The notes under the pieces are model-generated. The model worked only from the letters and a program-made list of their open reading frames with translations, had not been told where the DNA came from and did no database searches. This document shows, piece by piece, positions 1-12,841 of a stretch of DNA of 64,000 nt; position 1 is the stretch's first letter; each line of letters starts with the position of its first letter. This DNA is from Taxawa tesnikishii (nom. ined.). Lineage: Eukaryota > Ascomycota > Dothideomycetes > Dothideales. The position numbers and the translations under genes were made by a program. The DNA is taken from positions 310,001 to 374,000 of the forward strand of contig JAPDRO010000023.1 in NCBI GenBank assembly GCA_030247885.1, given 5' to 3'.

Positions 1-2
1 AC

Positions 3-527
3 ATCTTCTACGGTGAACACCGCTTCGCCATCTTCTGCAATCGCCACATCAAGGACGCTCAGATGGGCGACTTGACCATCGTCCAGCGCCTCCACTCAAC
101 CACCCGCATGTTCCTCGAGTTCACCGAGAACGCCAACCTCGCTCGCATCAAGCACTTCGAGTTCCGCTTCACTGGCGCCCGGGTCGGCAGCCCTGGTGAC
201 TACGGCTACTGGCTGGCTACCTACCACATCGACCTCTACCCCAAAGCCGCGTGCGAGGCGCTAGCGTGCCGGTTTACACCTCTCCTGAGACCGGTTCCCC
301 AGCTGGCCGGAGGAAATTACGAGCACATCAACAGGCTCAACATGTTCAATTTTGCCATCGTCAAGGCGGGCGGTCAGCTCAGAGAAGTCCTGGAAGCACT
401 TGCAAGCAACGTCGGGGCGGGACACTTCGGTCGTTCGGAGCTGGTTGCGATGGCCAAGGCTCTTAAGGAGAGGATGGATTCTACTAACGCTGCCGGCTCG
501 GAGCTCAGAAAGTTCTTCATTCTGTGA
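3..527 (+). CDS. F-box-like family protein, 5'-truncated by window edge
   Basis: The reading frame is open from base 3 to a TGA at 525-527, so the N-terminus lies outside the window; at least 174 residues remain. The first visible segment (FYGEHRFAIFCN) is the 'coming-out-of-the-F-box' block seen in fungal F-box-like proteins, where a conserved Y/G/N stretch follows the LPxELR motif. The end carries GHFGRSELVAMAKAL, which closely matches the GNFGRNEMEAIANVF end of the next gene 760 bp downstream on the same strand, so the two are tandem paralogues. No intron is visible. The function is unknown; such proteins are usually assumed to be substrate adaptors for ubiquitin ligases, which is inference. 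Family membership is fairly sure, function is not. Confidence 0.7.
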   Translation: MFYGEHRFAIFCNRHIKDAQMGDLTIVQRLHSTTRMFLEFTENANLARIKHFEFRFTGARVGSPGDYGYWLATYHIDLYPKAACEALACRFTPLLRPVPQLAGGNYEHINRLNMFNFAIVKAGGQLREVLEALASNVGAGHFGRSELVAMAKALKERMDSTNAAGSELRKFFIL

Positions 528-1288
528 GGCTATGGGTCATGGCTTCCATGTGCAAAATTGGTCAGAAGTATGTTCAACGGAGAGGTGGCATGGTCGGAAA
601 AGCTGTTCAGTGGAAGGACGGGCTGATGGGTGGGTAAAAGCAAGTTCGGCAAGTTTTCTTTCAGTGTCTCCTTGCTTCATACACTTTCTTCCTCAAGCGG
701 TGGGCGCATGACTCACCTCGCTTCCTCAAACGCAAGGATAGCGCCTTGATGGTTCATCAAATCGCTCTTCACTCTCGTACGTTCCGTTCATAATGCTCAA
801 TGCTGATTTATAACTGAGATACTGCTCTGGTACAGATATAAGAAAGCAGTGAACGTCTGTTGCCTCACTTCAACTACACTGCAGCGGAGTGCGGCCATAA
901 GATCAACGCAGAGAGTGAAGTTCTGCAGTGCTACAAACCGTGGTTTCTGTCTCACCTCATTCCTCACTTCTCCCGGAAGATCTTGTGGCATTCCCGCTGC
1001 GAGAAGCTTTGAGAGATGCCGTAGCTTCCTTCAAGACCTCAAAAAACATCTATCCCCTCGCGCTCAGTCATAAGGTGAGAGGATTTCTCTGCCCGAAGAG
1101 ATCCACTTTCCCAGCTGAAGTCTTACGTCCTCTGAAGCTTGAGACTAGGCCAACAATCTATCCAACCATACAACGTTAAATGAGAGAGGAGAGTCAAGAC
1201 AGGTACGCCCGTCCTCAGAGCTCTTCAACAACAAGTTCAGCCCAAACGGCGTGCTGACAAGCAAGTTCTAGTTTCTCCAACACTCAAA
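528..1288. other. intergenic, no gene seen
   Basis: This is the spacer between the two tandem F-box-like genes. Only short overlapping reading frames without protein-like composition are present. It should hold the 3' end of the first gene and the promoter of the second. Confidence 0.5.
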
Positions 1289-2131
1289 ATGGCGTACTGG
1301 GAGTTGAAGTACGATCACCTCACCAGGAACTCTATAAAGCAGCTGCTAGAACAAAATGGACGTTCTACGCATTCCGCCAAAACCCCTAACGAAGTCGCAC
1401 TCATCGGACTCGAGCGTGGCCTATTGGACTACAAGAAGTATGCCATCCCGGAGCTCCGGAAGTTCGCCAAGGGACGCAATATCAATGTCCGTGGAATATC
1501 CAAGAAGTCTGAGATCATCAACCGTCTCGAAGATGACGACGGGAACAAGTCCTTCCCTCAGTTCCAAAAGCTCCCCCTCGAACTACGGCTCATGGTCTAT
1601 GAGTATTCTATGTCCAGATTGACGGACGACAAACATACCATCTCGGACTACATCCAACCCGCCGTTACTCGTGTTTCCCGCATGATCCGAAACGAGTCAC
1701 TGCCCGTCTTTTACGCCATCAATCGCTTTGCGCTGTTTGTTGAGTCCTCTCGGACCAACTGGTACAATTTGTGTTCAAAGATTGACATGGTCACACGTGC
1801 GTTTCTTGCGGTGACGAATGAGCAAAATCTCCGACACATCAGACACCTGGCTCTCGTCAGGATTGTTAAGCCGAGGCATCGTGCTGCGTTCCAAGAGGGA
1901 TGGATTGATGTGGATCTCAGCAGCAAACGCTGTGCATCCTGCCCCGTAACGACTAGTGCATCGTATCACCTCAGCTATGCAGAAAAGAACGGACAGGTCT
2001 CGGTACATGCAGACGTGTTGTCGACACTCGAAAACCTTGCTAGAACACCGGGTGTAGGAAATTTCGGCCGAAATGAGATGGAGGCTATTGCGAATGTCTT
2101 CGTTCAAGCCGTCATAGATCATTTTCGCTGA
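1289..2131 (+). CDS. SAP/HeH-like plus F-box-like protein
   Basis: A 280-residue single-exon protein. Residues about 10-45 and 50-85 look like two helix-extended-helix (SAP-like) motifs; the second is YAIPELRKFAKGRNI followed by KKSEIINRLEDDD. Residues about 90-110 hold FPQFQKLPLELRLMVYEYS, the F-box-like LPxELRxxIY block typical of large families in Dothideomycetes. After it come the VSRMIRNESLPVFYAIN segment and a C-terminal GNFGRNEMEAIANVF helix shared with the truncated gene upstream. SAP motifs are known to bind nucleic acid and F-box-like motifs recruit ubiquitin ligase partners; whether either works here is inference. The ATG at 1289 is the first in frame and directly precedes the first motif. 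Confidence 0.8.
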   Translation: MAYWELKYDHLTRNSIKQLLEQNGRSTHSAKTPNEVALIGLERGLLDYKKYAIPELRKFAKGRNINVRGISKKSEIINRLEDDDGNKSFPQFQKLPLELRLMVYEYSMSRLTDDKHTISDYIQPAVTRVSRMIRNESLPVFYAINRFALFVESSRTNWYNLCSKIDMVTRAFLAVTNEQNLRHIRHLALVRIVKPRHRAAFQEGWIDVDLSSKRCASCPVTTSASYHLSYAEKNGQVSVHADVLSTLENLARTPGVGNFGRNEMEAIANVFVQAVIDHFR

Positions 2132-3096
2132 TCTGCATTTCAGTTTCTCTTGGCAGCGTGGTCCGTTTGGACCTGCGATGAACACAGGAGGAGGGAAGGA
2201 TATCAGAACCCGAGCCCCAACATTGAGATACCGCGAAAGTGAAAGCGTCAGAGCAGGGATAGAACAACGTAACTGTGTTCCAGTGTTCCTGTTTCTCTCA
2301 ACAGTCATCCGACGCTCTGCGACTCTTTCACAGCATTCAAGATGCATGCATTGCTTGATGCAGCCTCTGAACACATCCGGTACACCAGGCTGCACATGCA
2401 AGCAGACGCGGAACATGGGACCCAGCAGGCAGGGAGGGTCGGCACAGCAATGCTTTTCTGAAGTTGTACATTTAGCACTATCCAAGATGCAAATGAGAAT
2501 GCACAGGCGTTCCAACCCACATTTTCTCCTAGATTAAGACACTTCTCTGCAAAGCTGAAGTGACAAACCCGTTACTGCTGGAAGAGACTGGTGGTCTGTA
2601 TGTGTAACCAGCTTCATGGCTCTACCAAACCATCACAGCCATTTCTGTGGATTGCGAGACGCCGTTCCTCTCTTAGGTACTTTTCAATTGTTGATTGCTA
2701 AGAACCCTCTACACCTCCCCATTCCTCGTCTCTCGCTTCACCGTTTCCGCACCGTCACACGGTCAACTAGTTCTCATCATGGCGTCAGTCTTAGCTTGAC
2801 CGTCCTGTGTTGTACCAACGTTGGACCACTGGACAAGTCCGAGAGTGAAGACACACATTTCGGAGCTGCCCCCACAAGCCACGAGCGAAAACGTCCAACG
2901 GTGATCCACGCGGGAAGAAGCGACGAAGCAGCGTCGCAGAGCCGCATTGCCAATCAGTACGTCATTCTGGAAACATTTCATATTGACACCCCTCGTGCCC
3001 CTCTACAAAAAGCTGCTCCGAATCACAACATCTCTTCTCCTCACTTTCAGGACCGTTCAATCTCAATCCTAATCTCCATTCCCAACTTCAATCGCA
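2132..3096. other. intergenic, no gene seen
   Basis: About 960 bp between an F-box-like gene and a dehydrogenase. Reading frames here lack recognisable motifs. The last 100 bp, rich in C and T and ending in AACTTCAATCGCA before the ATG, looks like a fungal promoter or leader. Confidence 0.4.
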
Positions 3097-4182
3097 ATGG
3101 CCGAGACACACCATTTCCAAGCTAACAAGCTCTTTGACGTCAAGGGCTATGTCTGCGTTGTTACGGGTGGAGGCACTGGTATTGGTTTGATGGCCACCCA
3201 GGCATTGGCTGCGAACGGTACACTATCGCCCCATCCAACCCCTCAGTATCTCATTTGAGATACGTTCCGTGCAGAAAAAACATGTTCTGGCCTCTAACAT
3301 GTCGTGGGCTTCAAATCCTGCGCCATACAAGACACCTTTCTCTTCACTGGTTCGTGGCTGACAACCTTGCCAGGTGCCAAGGTTTACACCATCGGTAGAA
3401 GAGAGGAAGCTCTCAAGAATGCCGCCGAAACTCACGACCCCTCTGGCGGTCAAATCATCCCTCTTCCATCATGCGACGTGACGAAGAAGGAGGATCTCCA
3501 GAACGCCGTCGAGGAGCTGCGAAAGAAGGAGAAGTACATCAACCTCCTAGGTACGTCCGCTTTCAGAAACGTTGTTCCACCAGTCTAACAAGATGCAGTC
3601 TGTGCTGCCGGCATCCCAGGCCCCAAGGCTCCCCCAGAGGAGGACGATGCCGATGACCTGAAGAAGAAGCTCTGGGAAGGCGAGTCCGTCGAAGAGTGGA
3701 GCCAGACCTGGACGACCGACGTGACATCCGTCTACTTCACCACCGTTGCATTCCTTCCCCTCCTCCAAGCCGGCATCGAGCCCCACGGCCCACTCAACCG
3801 CTTCGGTTCCTCCGTCATCACCATCTCCTCCATGTCCGGCATGATGAGGCACGCACAGGGCCACTTCGCCTACAACACGGCCAAGGGCGCCACGGTGCAG
3901 CTGACCAAGCTTATGAGCGCCGAGTTCCAGAAGACTTGGGTTCGCGTCAACAGCATTGCGCCTGGATACTTCCCTAGCGAGATGACGGTCAAGGAGTCGG
4001 ACGATAGGCAGAAGAGCGAGTTGAAGGCTGAGAAGGTGCAGGAGAAGGGACACGTTCCTGCCATGCGTGGCGGAAAGGATGAGGAGATGGGTATGGCGGT
4101 TCTGTTCTTGGCCAAGAACGAATACGTTAACGGTCAGATCCTTGCTGTGGATGGTGGTGTGCTGAACGTGCTCTCTTCTTGA
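3097..4182 (+). CDS. short-chain dehydrogenase/reductase (SDR)
   Basis: Three exons (3097-3217, 3374-3550, 3599-4182) give 293 residues; both introns are GT-AG and keep the frame. The protein has the SDR cofactor motif TGGGTGIG near residue 25, the catalytic serine in ISSMSG, and the YNTAKG catalytic Tyr/Lys pair, followed by the usual NSIAPGYFPSEMT loop and a C-terminal NGQILAVDGG. It is therefore an intact NAD(P)(H)-dependent oxidoreductase of the classical family. In fungi, relatives are often labelled 3-oxoacyl-ACP reductase (RhlG-like), but the substrate cannot be read from the sequence. An acidic/lysine-rich insert (PPEEDDADDLKKK) before the catalytic serine is longer than in minimal SDRs. 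No signal peptide, so probably cytosolic. Confidence 0.92.
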
Positions 4183-5720
4183 GCGGTGTTCCGAGAAGGC
4201 TTCATGTGCTCGTTGAAGCCGGGTTGATGAGAGGCCGTTTGCTGCGACGAAAGATTACGACAGACGATGATGATGAAAGATAATGGTTATGCCATGGAGA
4301 TGTAGAATGTTTTCAAACCCTGTCATGAATCGAACCGTTGGTTGCATTCGTGGGATGCTCTGTGCGTTGGTGTTGTGAAGTGTGTCTGTGAGGATTGTGT
4401 TGCTGTCGTAGATGGCCGTCTTTTAGGGCGGACGTCCTGCAAAAGTGTGCGGTTTGGTTGCAGACAAAAGGAAGAAGATCTTGGGGAGCGATCTGAAGAT
4501 TGGTATGCCCGCTTCTGCCTGCAGTCAATAAGACTTCTGCGTTGAACGTGGAAGTGAAAAGGAGGCCGACAATGGTACACGTACTAGTAGACTTTCAGGA
4601 ACCGAACGTGAGATGCGATACCAAACGCCCTGCCACATTGCCGTACCAGCAGCGATCGTGAGGTGCTTACTGCCCGAACTAGAGCAAATGTGGAGCGCAA
4701 GAGCAAAGCGTTCGGGCACATATACGTTCAGAACACGAGGAAGTAAAGCTATGATCCAACGTCGCAAGTCAATTCTTCGTGAACCGGATCGAGCTCTTGG
4801 AAAAAAAGGACGAGCACCAACCCCATTCAGCCCCTTCACACGCCTAGAAGAACCCACAAGGGATGCCGCCCACATGATCCATCGCGTCCATCCAACTGGC
4901 AAACGAGCTGTGGCAATTGTAGAACTCGAGTAAGTGGTACGGGCCCCAGCGCAACTCTAGACACTCGAGCTTGGCTGCAGTAAGCAGCTTCGAATGAGTC
5001 CAGTTTCCCGGACGCGCTTCCAAAGCCAGTCCATTGTTTGAGGCGTACCTCTTCTCTTGTGGGGCACCACTTACGATAGGTCGTGAATAGACATCTCGAT
5101 TGAAAGTCTCGAGAGGTGGTCCACTGCTGCCGAATATCAACCAACTGAACTATATAGCAAGTCGATCATGGGAAATCGGGCTGCGGAGTCGCGGCTTGCG
5201 GAAGCTAGAGACGGCCGCGCAGTGGACCGCTCTACACTGCGGGCCCTGCCCCTGAGCCTGGCATACACGCTGGAGCGCTCGAATTGAAACAGATAGCTGT
5301 ACTTACTTATAGTCGCTGATAGGAGATGCGAGTATTCAAGGTAATTTGTTGTCCTTCGCGGTACAGGGCCTCTGACTCGACTCTGGGAAGTAGATTGTTG
5401 GACGGCATGGGTGACAATCAATTTGGAATCCGAATTGTAATGGGTTATCGAGGGTCTCGTGATGTGGCTGTCAGAGCGTGAGAATGTTGCAGTACAAAAA
5501 GAGTACCTTTGAAGGGGAGGGCCGCGAATTTATATCTACAGTGAGCAAGCAAGAAGTTTTTACTTTACACTTTACGAACAAAGGTAGTTGAAGTTAGAGT
5601 TTAGAAACCAGAGTATGGAAAGCTTATTGAATGTAAAGTTTATCGCATACCGATCTACAAGCGATAGTTAGTCAAGCATCTCCTCAAATTAGCAACATGG
5701 CCATACAGCCATGAACTAGA
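4183..5720. other. intergenic, no gene supported
   Basis: A 1.5-kb gap between convergent ends of the SDR gene and RTT106. A plus-strand frame at 4613-4933 (106 residues) and a minus-strand frame at 5137-5421 are open but show no motif or intron that would support a gene. Confidence 0.4.
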
Positions 5721-7184
5721 TCATTCCTCTTCCCCTACATCATCATCATCTTCTTCTTCCATCTCTTCGCCGTTCTCATCATCATAGCCACCCTCGTCTT
5801 CCTCTCCGGTCTCAGAACCCTCGCCCTCACTCTCTCCCTCCGAGCCGGGGTCGTAATCTTCTTCCTCTTCGTCTTCCGCATCTTGCAACTCGCGCTCCGC
5901 TTTTTGCAACTCCGTTTCCTCTTCTTCCTCGTCCCCATTCTCCACGTGACCATTTGCCCCGGGCTCGCCCTTGACTTTCGGCGCATTGACGTTGAGTTTC
6001 TTCGCGCGACGCTCTGCGGCCATGGACGCGTCGTTGAGGTTATGGCGCTTGACGTAATCATCTATTCCGGCGTAATCTGCTTGGTCTAGCATCGAGAATT
6101 CAATGTCCTGTTTGGCCTGGTCCGGCGCGTTGGGCGTGATGGTGACGACCAGATTGAACGTGCGCTGCAGCACGGATGTGTATGAAATGGACTCGATAAG
6201 ATCGAACGTATATAGTCCCAGTGGCTTTTTGAATGCCCAAACAATTCCGCAGGACAAGAAGAACAGGTACCCTGATCATGTCAGCAAGCACATCAATCGC
6301 GATCGCTCTGAAATTTACCATCTTTGCTTCCCCTGTGCGCCTTGACATGGTATGCCTTCTCTCCTTTACGGTGACTCTGTGGTATGGCGCTCGCAAATTC
6401 CCTTTCATCCGGAAGTTGTATAGTGTTGCCCCACGCTTGCAGTCTCGAATCGAAACAGCGTGCTATACATGAGACATAAGTATCCTCTTCTTGAACCGCA
6501 ACCTCTTGACTTTGCAGCGTTTTAGGCGGGGTTTCCGGAACAGTGAAAACGATCTGATCGGGTACAGGATCTCCCCAAGAGTTGCCGGATGGCGGTCCGT
6601 CTTTGAGGAAGATAACGAAGTTTTGTTGTCTTTGTGTCTTCTCGGGAACTGGAAGACAGAACACCTGATCTGGAGTTGCGTGCGTTAGTTGGTAACAGAT
6701 CCTCGTCTGCAATGCAGCACGCATACCTATGTCCGTCCAGTCTACTCCATATTCCACTTTGCTTGTCTTTGGATCGGTGACTCTGAGCCCTCCTGCGTTC
6801 CCATCACCCACAAACTCCACTGTGTACTTCTTGCGCTGCGGCACAGAAAAGCTGACGTCTGTTACTACGCAAAATGGCTTCTGTGTCTGCCATGATCCCG
6901 CGCTCGTCGTGGCCGTAGTGGTAGGATGTACAGGTTCGTCGAGTTTGCGCTTTTTCGACTGGGGACCGTCTCCATTTATTGGAGGGTGGTGGGTAGTGCT
7001 TCGGCCGGTGATATACCTCGCAACATCGAGGAGGAGGTTCAACTGTCCTCTGTTCTCGTCTGTATTGATTAGCGACGGGCGCGATTTGCGAAAGAACGAT
7101 AGAATACATACTTGCGGCTTGAATGACACGCTCGCAAAGAGCAAGATCCCGGCTGAAAGCCTGGCGAATAAGTTCTCCTTCCAT
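5721..7184 (-). CDS. RTT106: histone chaperone Rtt106
   Basis: Three exons on the minus strand (7184-7112, 7059-6319, 6271-5721; introns of 52 and 47 nt) give 454 residues. A short helical N-terminus, a nuclear-localisation-like KKRK near residue 60, and a tandem PH-like core are followed by the diagnostic Rtt106 segment [18 protein letters not shown] and [14 protein letters not shown], which is rebuilt exactly when the second intron is removed. The last about 80 residues are almost all Glu, Asp and Gly, the acidic tail expected of this chaperone. Rtt106 binds H3-H4 (notably H3K56-acetylated) and deposits it during replication and in silencing; this is family knowledge. The start at 7184 was chosen because it leads in frame into [10 protein letters not shown] and through the first splice site. 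It is divergent with the next gene, start codons 302 bp apart. Confidence 0.95.
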
Positions 7185-7486
7185 GCTTCACTGTGTCCGT
7201 ATCCAGATGAAACAAACAATGTTGGTCGCGCGAGAAAGCGCGTCTTTCGAGTGATCCCGCGTCTCCCTGAACGTCATCAAATTGGGCTTGGCGTGAAGGT
7301 CCACCCCTGCCGGTCGGATTGCAACCCGCTTCTGCAACAGGGAACGAACATCAGACGTAACTATGACTTCCGGCGGCTGGACAGAGCGATTATGTATGAC
7401 ATTGCCGCTGCTGCTCTCGAGCTGCTCGAAACAGCTTCAATTGTCACCTATTTACTTGCTGTATCCCGTCTGAGTATTCAACAATC
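7185..7486. promoter_or_regulatory. shared divergent promoter region
   Basis: The 302 bp between the ATGs of RTT106 (minus) and the 6-phosphogluconate dehydrogenase-like gene (plus) must hold both promoters. No specific operator was recognised. Confidence 0.5.
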
Positions 7487-9156
7487 ATGGGCGGAGAAGA
7501 TGCAATCAAGACCTTCAAGCGCATCGGAATTGTGGGCGCCGGAAACATGGGCACCATGATGACCTTTGGCTTCGCCGAGCAAGGTCTCGATGTCTCCCTA
7601 TGGGACATCAAATCCGAGAACGTCGACCAGGCGATGGAGATGGCCAAAAATGTCAAGACGCTCAAAGGCAAAGTGAACGGCTACCACGATATCCACGAAT
7701 TCGTCAGATCGCTTGATGGTAACGAGCGAAAACTCTTTCTGTTCAGCATCACGCATGGCCCTCCAGCTGATTCTGTGCTTGACAAAATAAAGGACCAGCT
7801 GAAGGATGGTGATATCATTCTTGATGGCGGCAACGAACACTATAGGAACACGGAGAGACGACAGCGGGAGCTTGCACCCAGAGGCGTCAGCTGGATCGGC
7901 ATGGGTGTCTCCGGTGGCTATCAGTCTGCAAGGCTGGGTCCAAGCATGAGCCCGGGCGGAGACAAGAAGGCTCTTGATGCAGTGCTTCCAATTTTGGAAA
8001 AGTTTTCCGCCAAGGACGCAAAGACTGGAAACCCCTGTGTGGCGAACATAGGGCCTCGTGGCTCAGGTAAGTGTTTGCTGGAGAGCTTCCAATCTCATCA
8101 TGTTCTTGGAGTCGCCTATGACGACGATCAAAGAGGGAGGCAAAGGTACCGTGATGCCATGTCTAATTACAAACAGGTCACTATGTTAAGATGGTCCACA
8201 ACGGAATCGAAAACGGTATGCTGTCAACAGTGTGCGAAGCCTGGAGCTTGTTGACCAAATCCCTCGGACTTTCATACGACGAGGTCGGCAAGATCTTCGA
8301 GAGGTGGAACAGCGAGGGCGAACTCAGAAACACCTACCTGGTCCAGATTGGTTCGGAGATCTGTCAACGGAAGAAAACTCCTGAAGGCGACGAAAAAGGC
8401 GAGGGCAGAGGAAACGGCGGTTATGTCTTGGACGACGTGCTCGACAAGGTTGTCCAGGACGATGACAGCTCCGAGGGCACTCTCTTCTGGACTGTCATGG
8501 AAGCAGCCTATAGACACGTTTCTGCTCCCACCATCGCCACAGGTCAATTCTTCCGAGTTGCAAGCGGCGATCGTGACCAGAGAATGTGCGTTGCAGACAA
8601 ACTCAACGTCTCAGCTCCGAAGAAAGGTGATGTGACTGACAAAGAATCCTTCATCGAGAGTCTGCGAAGAGCAGTTTATTGCTCTTTTCTGTGCGCGTTC
8701 TGTCAGGGCCTTGAACTCATTGCCAGAGCTTCCAAGGACGAAGAATGGGGCGTCAACCTCGGCACCTGCATCAAGATCTGGCGGGCCGGTTGCATCATTC
8801 AAGAAGAATATATCGCAGATATGCTCGAGCCCATCCTCTCCTCGAAATCACCCATCATGAACATGAAGCTCATCGATGAGGTTTCAGCCGAGCTGCACAA
8901 AAACCTGCCAGCATTGAAGGATATCGTTCTGAAGGGTACTGAATGGGACAACTATATTCCAAGCATGTCCGCCAGCCTGGAGTACTTGAAGTACGTGGGA
9001 GGAAAGAAGTTACCTACACAGTTCATGGAGGCGGAGATGGACTTCTTCGGTGCGCACGCTTACGACAGACCGGGTGTCGAAGGCGAAGATCCCGGAAAGG
9101 CTTCAAAGGGCGCGCATCACTATGAGTGGCGACCGGCCAGGAGATCCAAGTTGTGA
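7487..9156 (+). CDS. 6-phosphogluconate dehydrogenase-like protein (divergent paralogue)
   Basis: Two exons (7487-8066, 8177-9156) give 519 residues, slightly longer than typical 6PGDH (about 470-490). The N-terminal Rossmann motif is GIVGAGNMG, then DGGNEHYRNTERR, the substrate loop GMGVSGG, and after the intron KMVHNGIENGM with the catalytic lysine. The C-terminal half has FFGAHAYDRPG, the expected DYFGAHTF-type end. Two points differ from the housekeeping enzyme: GEEGAR after the GVSGG loop is replaced by YQSAR, and the strongly conserved GTGKW is replaced by GTLFW, inside an insert rich in Asp/Gly near residue 275. It is probably a second 6PGDH-type dehydrogenase with changed substrate or activity, not the main pentose-phosphate enzyme. 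Family assignment is firm, substrate unsure. Confidence 0.9.
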
Positions 9157-9430
9157 AGAGCTCAATACGTGGCCTTGGCTAAGGCAGTGTCCGACCGAAT
9201 TCATCATACCTCGCGTAGCAGTTGCATCTGCTTCTTCACCATGCTCCATCGAACGGATCAGAATCTAGACATAGGTGCAAAGATCAAGTAACTTTTGTGC
9301 TTATATTGGGGTTGTCCAAATATCGCATCGCTTGACTCACTGCACTGTTGTGGTAGCGCGAAAAGGGTTTCAACACATCTTTTGACTTTCGATGTTTAGC
9401 TTAAGTAACCGTTCTTTGTACACTCGAGAC
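9157..9430. other. intergenic spacer between convergent genes
   Basis: About 270 bp of AT-richer sequence between the dehydrogenase stop and the end of a minus-strand gene remnant. No motif was recognised. Confidence 0.4.
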
Positions 9431-9815
9431 TTAACGCCTCTGACAGCATCCTTCCACTCCGTGCTCGTTGCGCGTCTTGTTCACCAGAATCCCACACAGC
9501 GGCATGCCTGCGCAAAAAGCCGCAATCCTGCCAAACCCATCGTAAGACTGTGCCCGGATCGTGCCATCGACGAGCCAGCCGCTCACCAAGCTCTCGTCCT
9601 AGCTTCGACCAGCTTCCCGCCAGCGTGAACAAGTCCATACGTTCGCAGCAATGCTTCTCCATAGGCGTTGAATTCCCAGCCCTGCAGTCAACGGCGTACT
9701 GCAGATACACACCCTTCTGCTTCTTCTCACTCCTTTCCGAATCCTTACCACTCGCCCAGACGAGCGACAGCAATTTAAACCCCTCCTCCTGAATCCCCGC
9801 AATCACACAAGTTGC
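9431..9815 (-). pseudogene. uncharacterised gene or gene fragment with two frame breaks
   Basis: Protein-like sequence runs on the minus strand from about 9815 to a TAA at 9431-9433. It starts IAGIQEEGFKLLSLVWASG, continues after a frame loss as GWEFNAYGEALLRTYGLVHA, and after a second one as GWLVDGTIRAQSYDGFGRIA to a Cys/Arg-rich end. Both changes fit loss of one base: near a CCC at 9680-9682 and a CC at 9598-9599 (plus-strand bases). The same kind of loss is seen in other genes of the window. Composition and aromatic/glycine spacing look like real coding sequence, but I do not recognise the family and cannot place a start codon. It lies about 110 bp downstream of the carboxylesterase on the same strand. 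It could be an undercalled intact gene or a decayed one. Confidence 0.35.
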
Positions 9816-9924
9816 CTAAATACGAACATCGGGTAGGATTGGGACAGTTTGAGGTCGTAAGACCACCTGTGTTCGCGCAAGAGGGGTGAGTCTCAAACAA
9901 CTCAGATGCCTCCCATATCAAACA

Positions 9925-12075
<2,151 letters not shown>

Positions 12076-12085
12076 GTTCTAGTCC

Positions 12086-12117
12086 AGCGGCGGCGGCGGC
12101 AGCAGCAGCAGCAGCAG
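12086..12117. repeat. CGG/CAG trinucleotide microsatellite
   Basis: A run of GGC units passing into about seven GCA units lies roughly ten bases upstream of the carboxylesterase ATG (minus strand), so it would fall in the 5' leader of that mRNA. On the transcript it reads CTG/CCG-rich and may form structure. Confidence 0.75.
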
Positions 12118-12841
12118 TGGAGGGAGGGACTGGATGCCGCACATGCCAGGCTCCTAACCCTTCTTATACAGGGCCTGGACAGGCATTTTGCCCGGTATTC
12201 CGGACTCGGGCAAACTCAGGCCGAAAAAGACCAGAGAGCGTGTTATAGGGATCGTCGCCCGGACAGGGCGTTCCGGTCATGACAATGTACCTGTCTACCA
12301 GTGCTTGTTTCTCCGTCGCGTCAGATGCGGGGGTGCGTGAGGAGTGGAAGCGGAGGTGGTTCGGCATTGACAAGCGTTTGCGCTCGCTCACCGAGTCAGG
12401 TGCGGGACATGCAAACAAGGTGCTCACGAGGTTCGCCCGTCTCGCATACCTACCGATGTTGTTGATCGAAGGGAGGATGGTTGGCGGGCACCGCGATGGC
12501 AGGAAATCCACAGCTTGAAGCGATGTCTGGGTACACAAGGTCATGATCGTTAAAAGTCGGGAACTCGACAGAGAAACAACACGAAAACAAAAGACTGCGC
12601 GGTGAGTGAATTGTCGTTCGAAAAGTTGTGCATTTTGACTGAAACTTGAGCTTATTTACAGACACAGGACAAGGCTTGCAACGCCAGCTAAAACGCCTAT
12701 ACAGTACAGGACAAAAAACCAAAAGCCAAAAGGAACCGCTGTCACCAAGGCATGAGCCTGACAGCCGGAAGCAGATCTACGTGTCTATATTGTCGAACAA
12801 GAAGGGGTATCAGTTTTCAAAGTCGAGCCGCAACAATCCGT
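12118..12841. other. intergenic, no gene supported
   Basis: The gap between the carboxylesterase promoter and the 3' end of cytochrome c peroxidase. A minus-strand frame at 12164-12544 is open but has no recognisable motif. Confidence 0.35.

Noticed and set aside
5735-6061. Lys/Arg-rich open frame inside RTT106
   Set aside because: Out-of-phase reading of the acidic-tail codon repeats.
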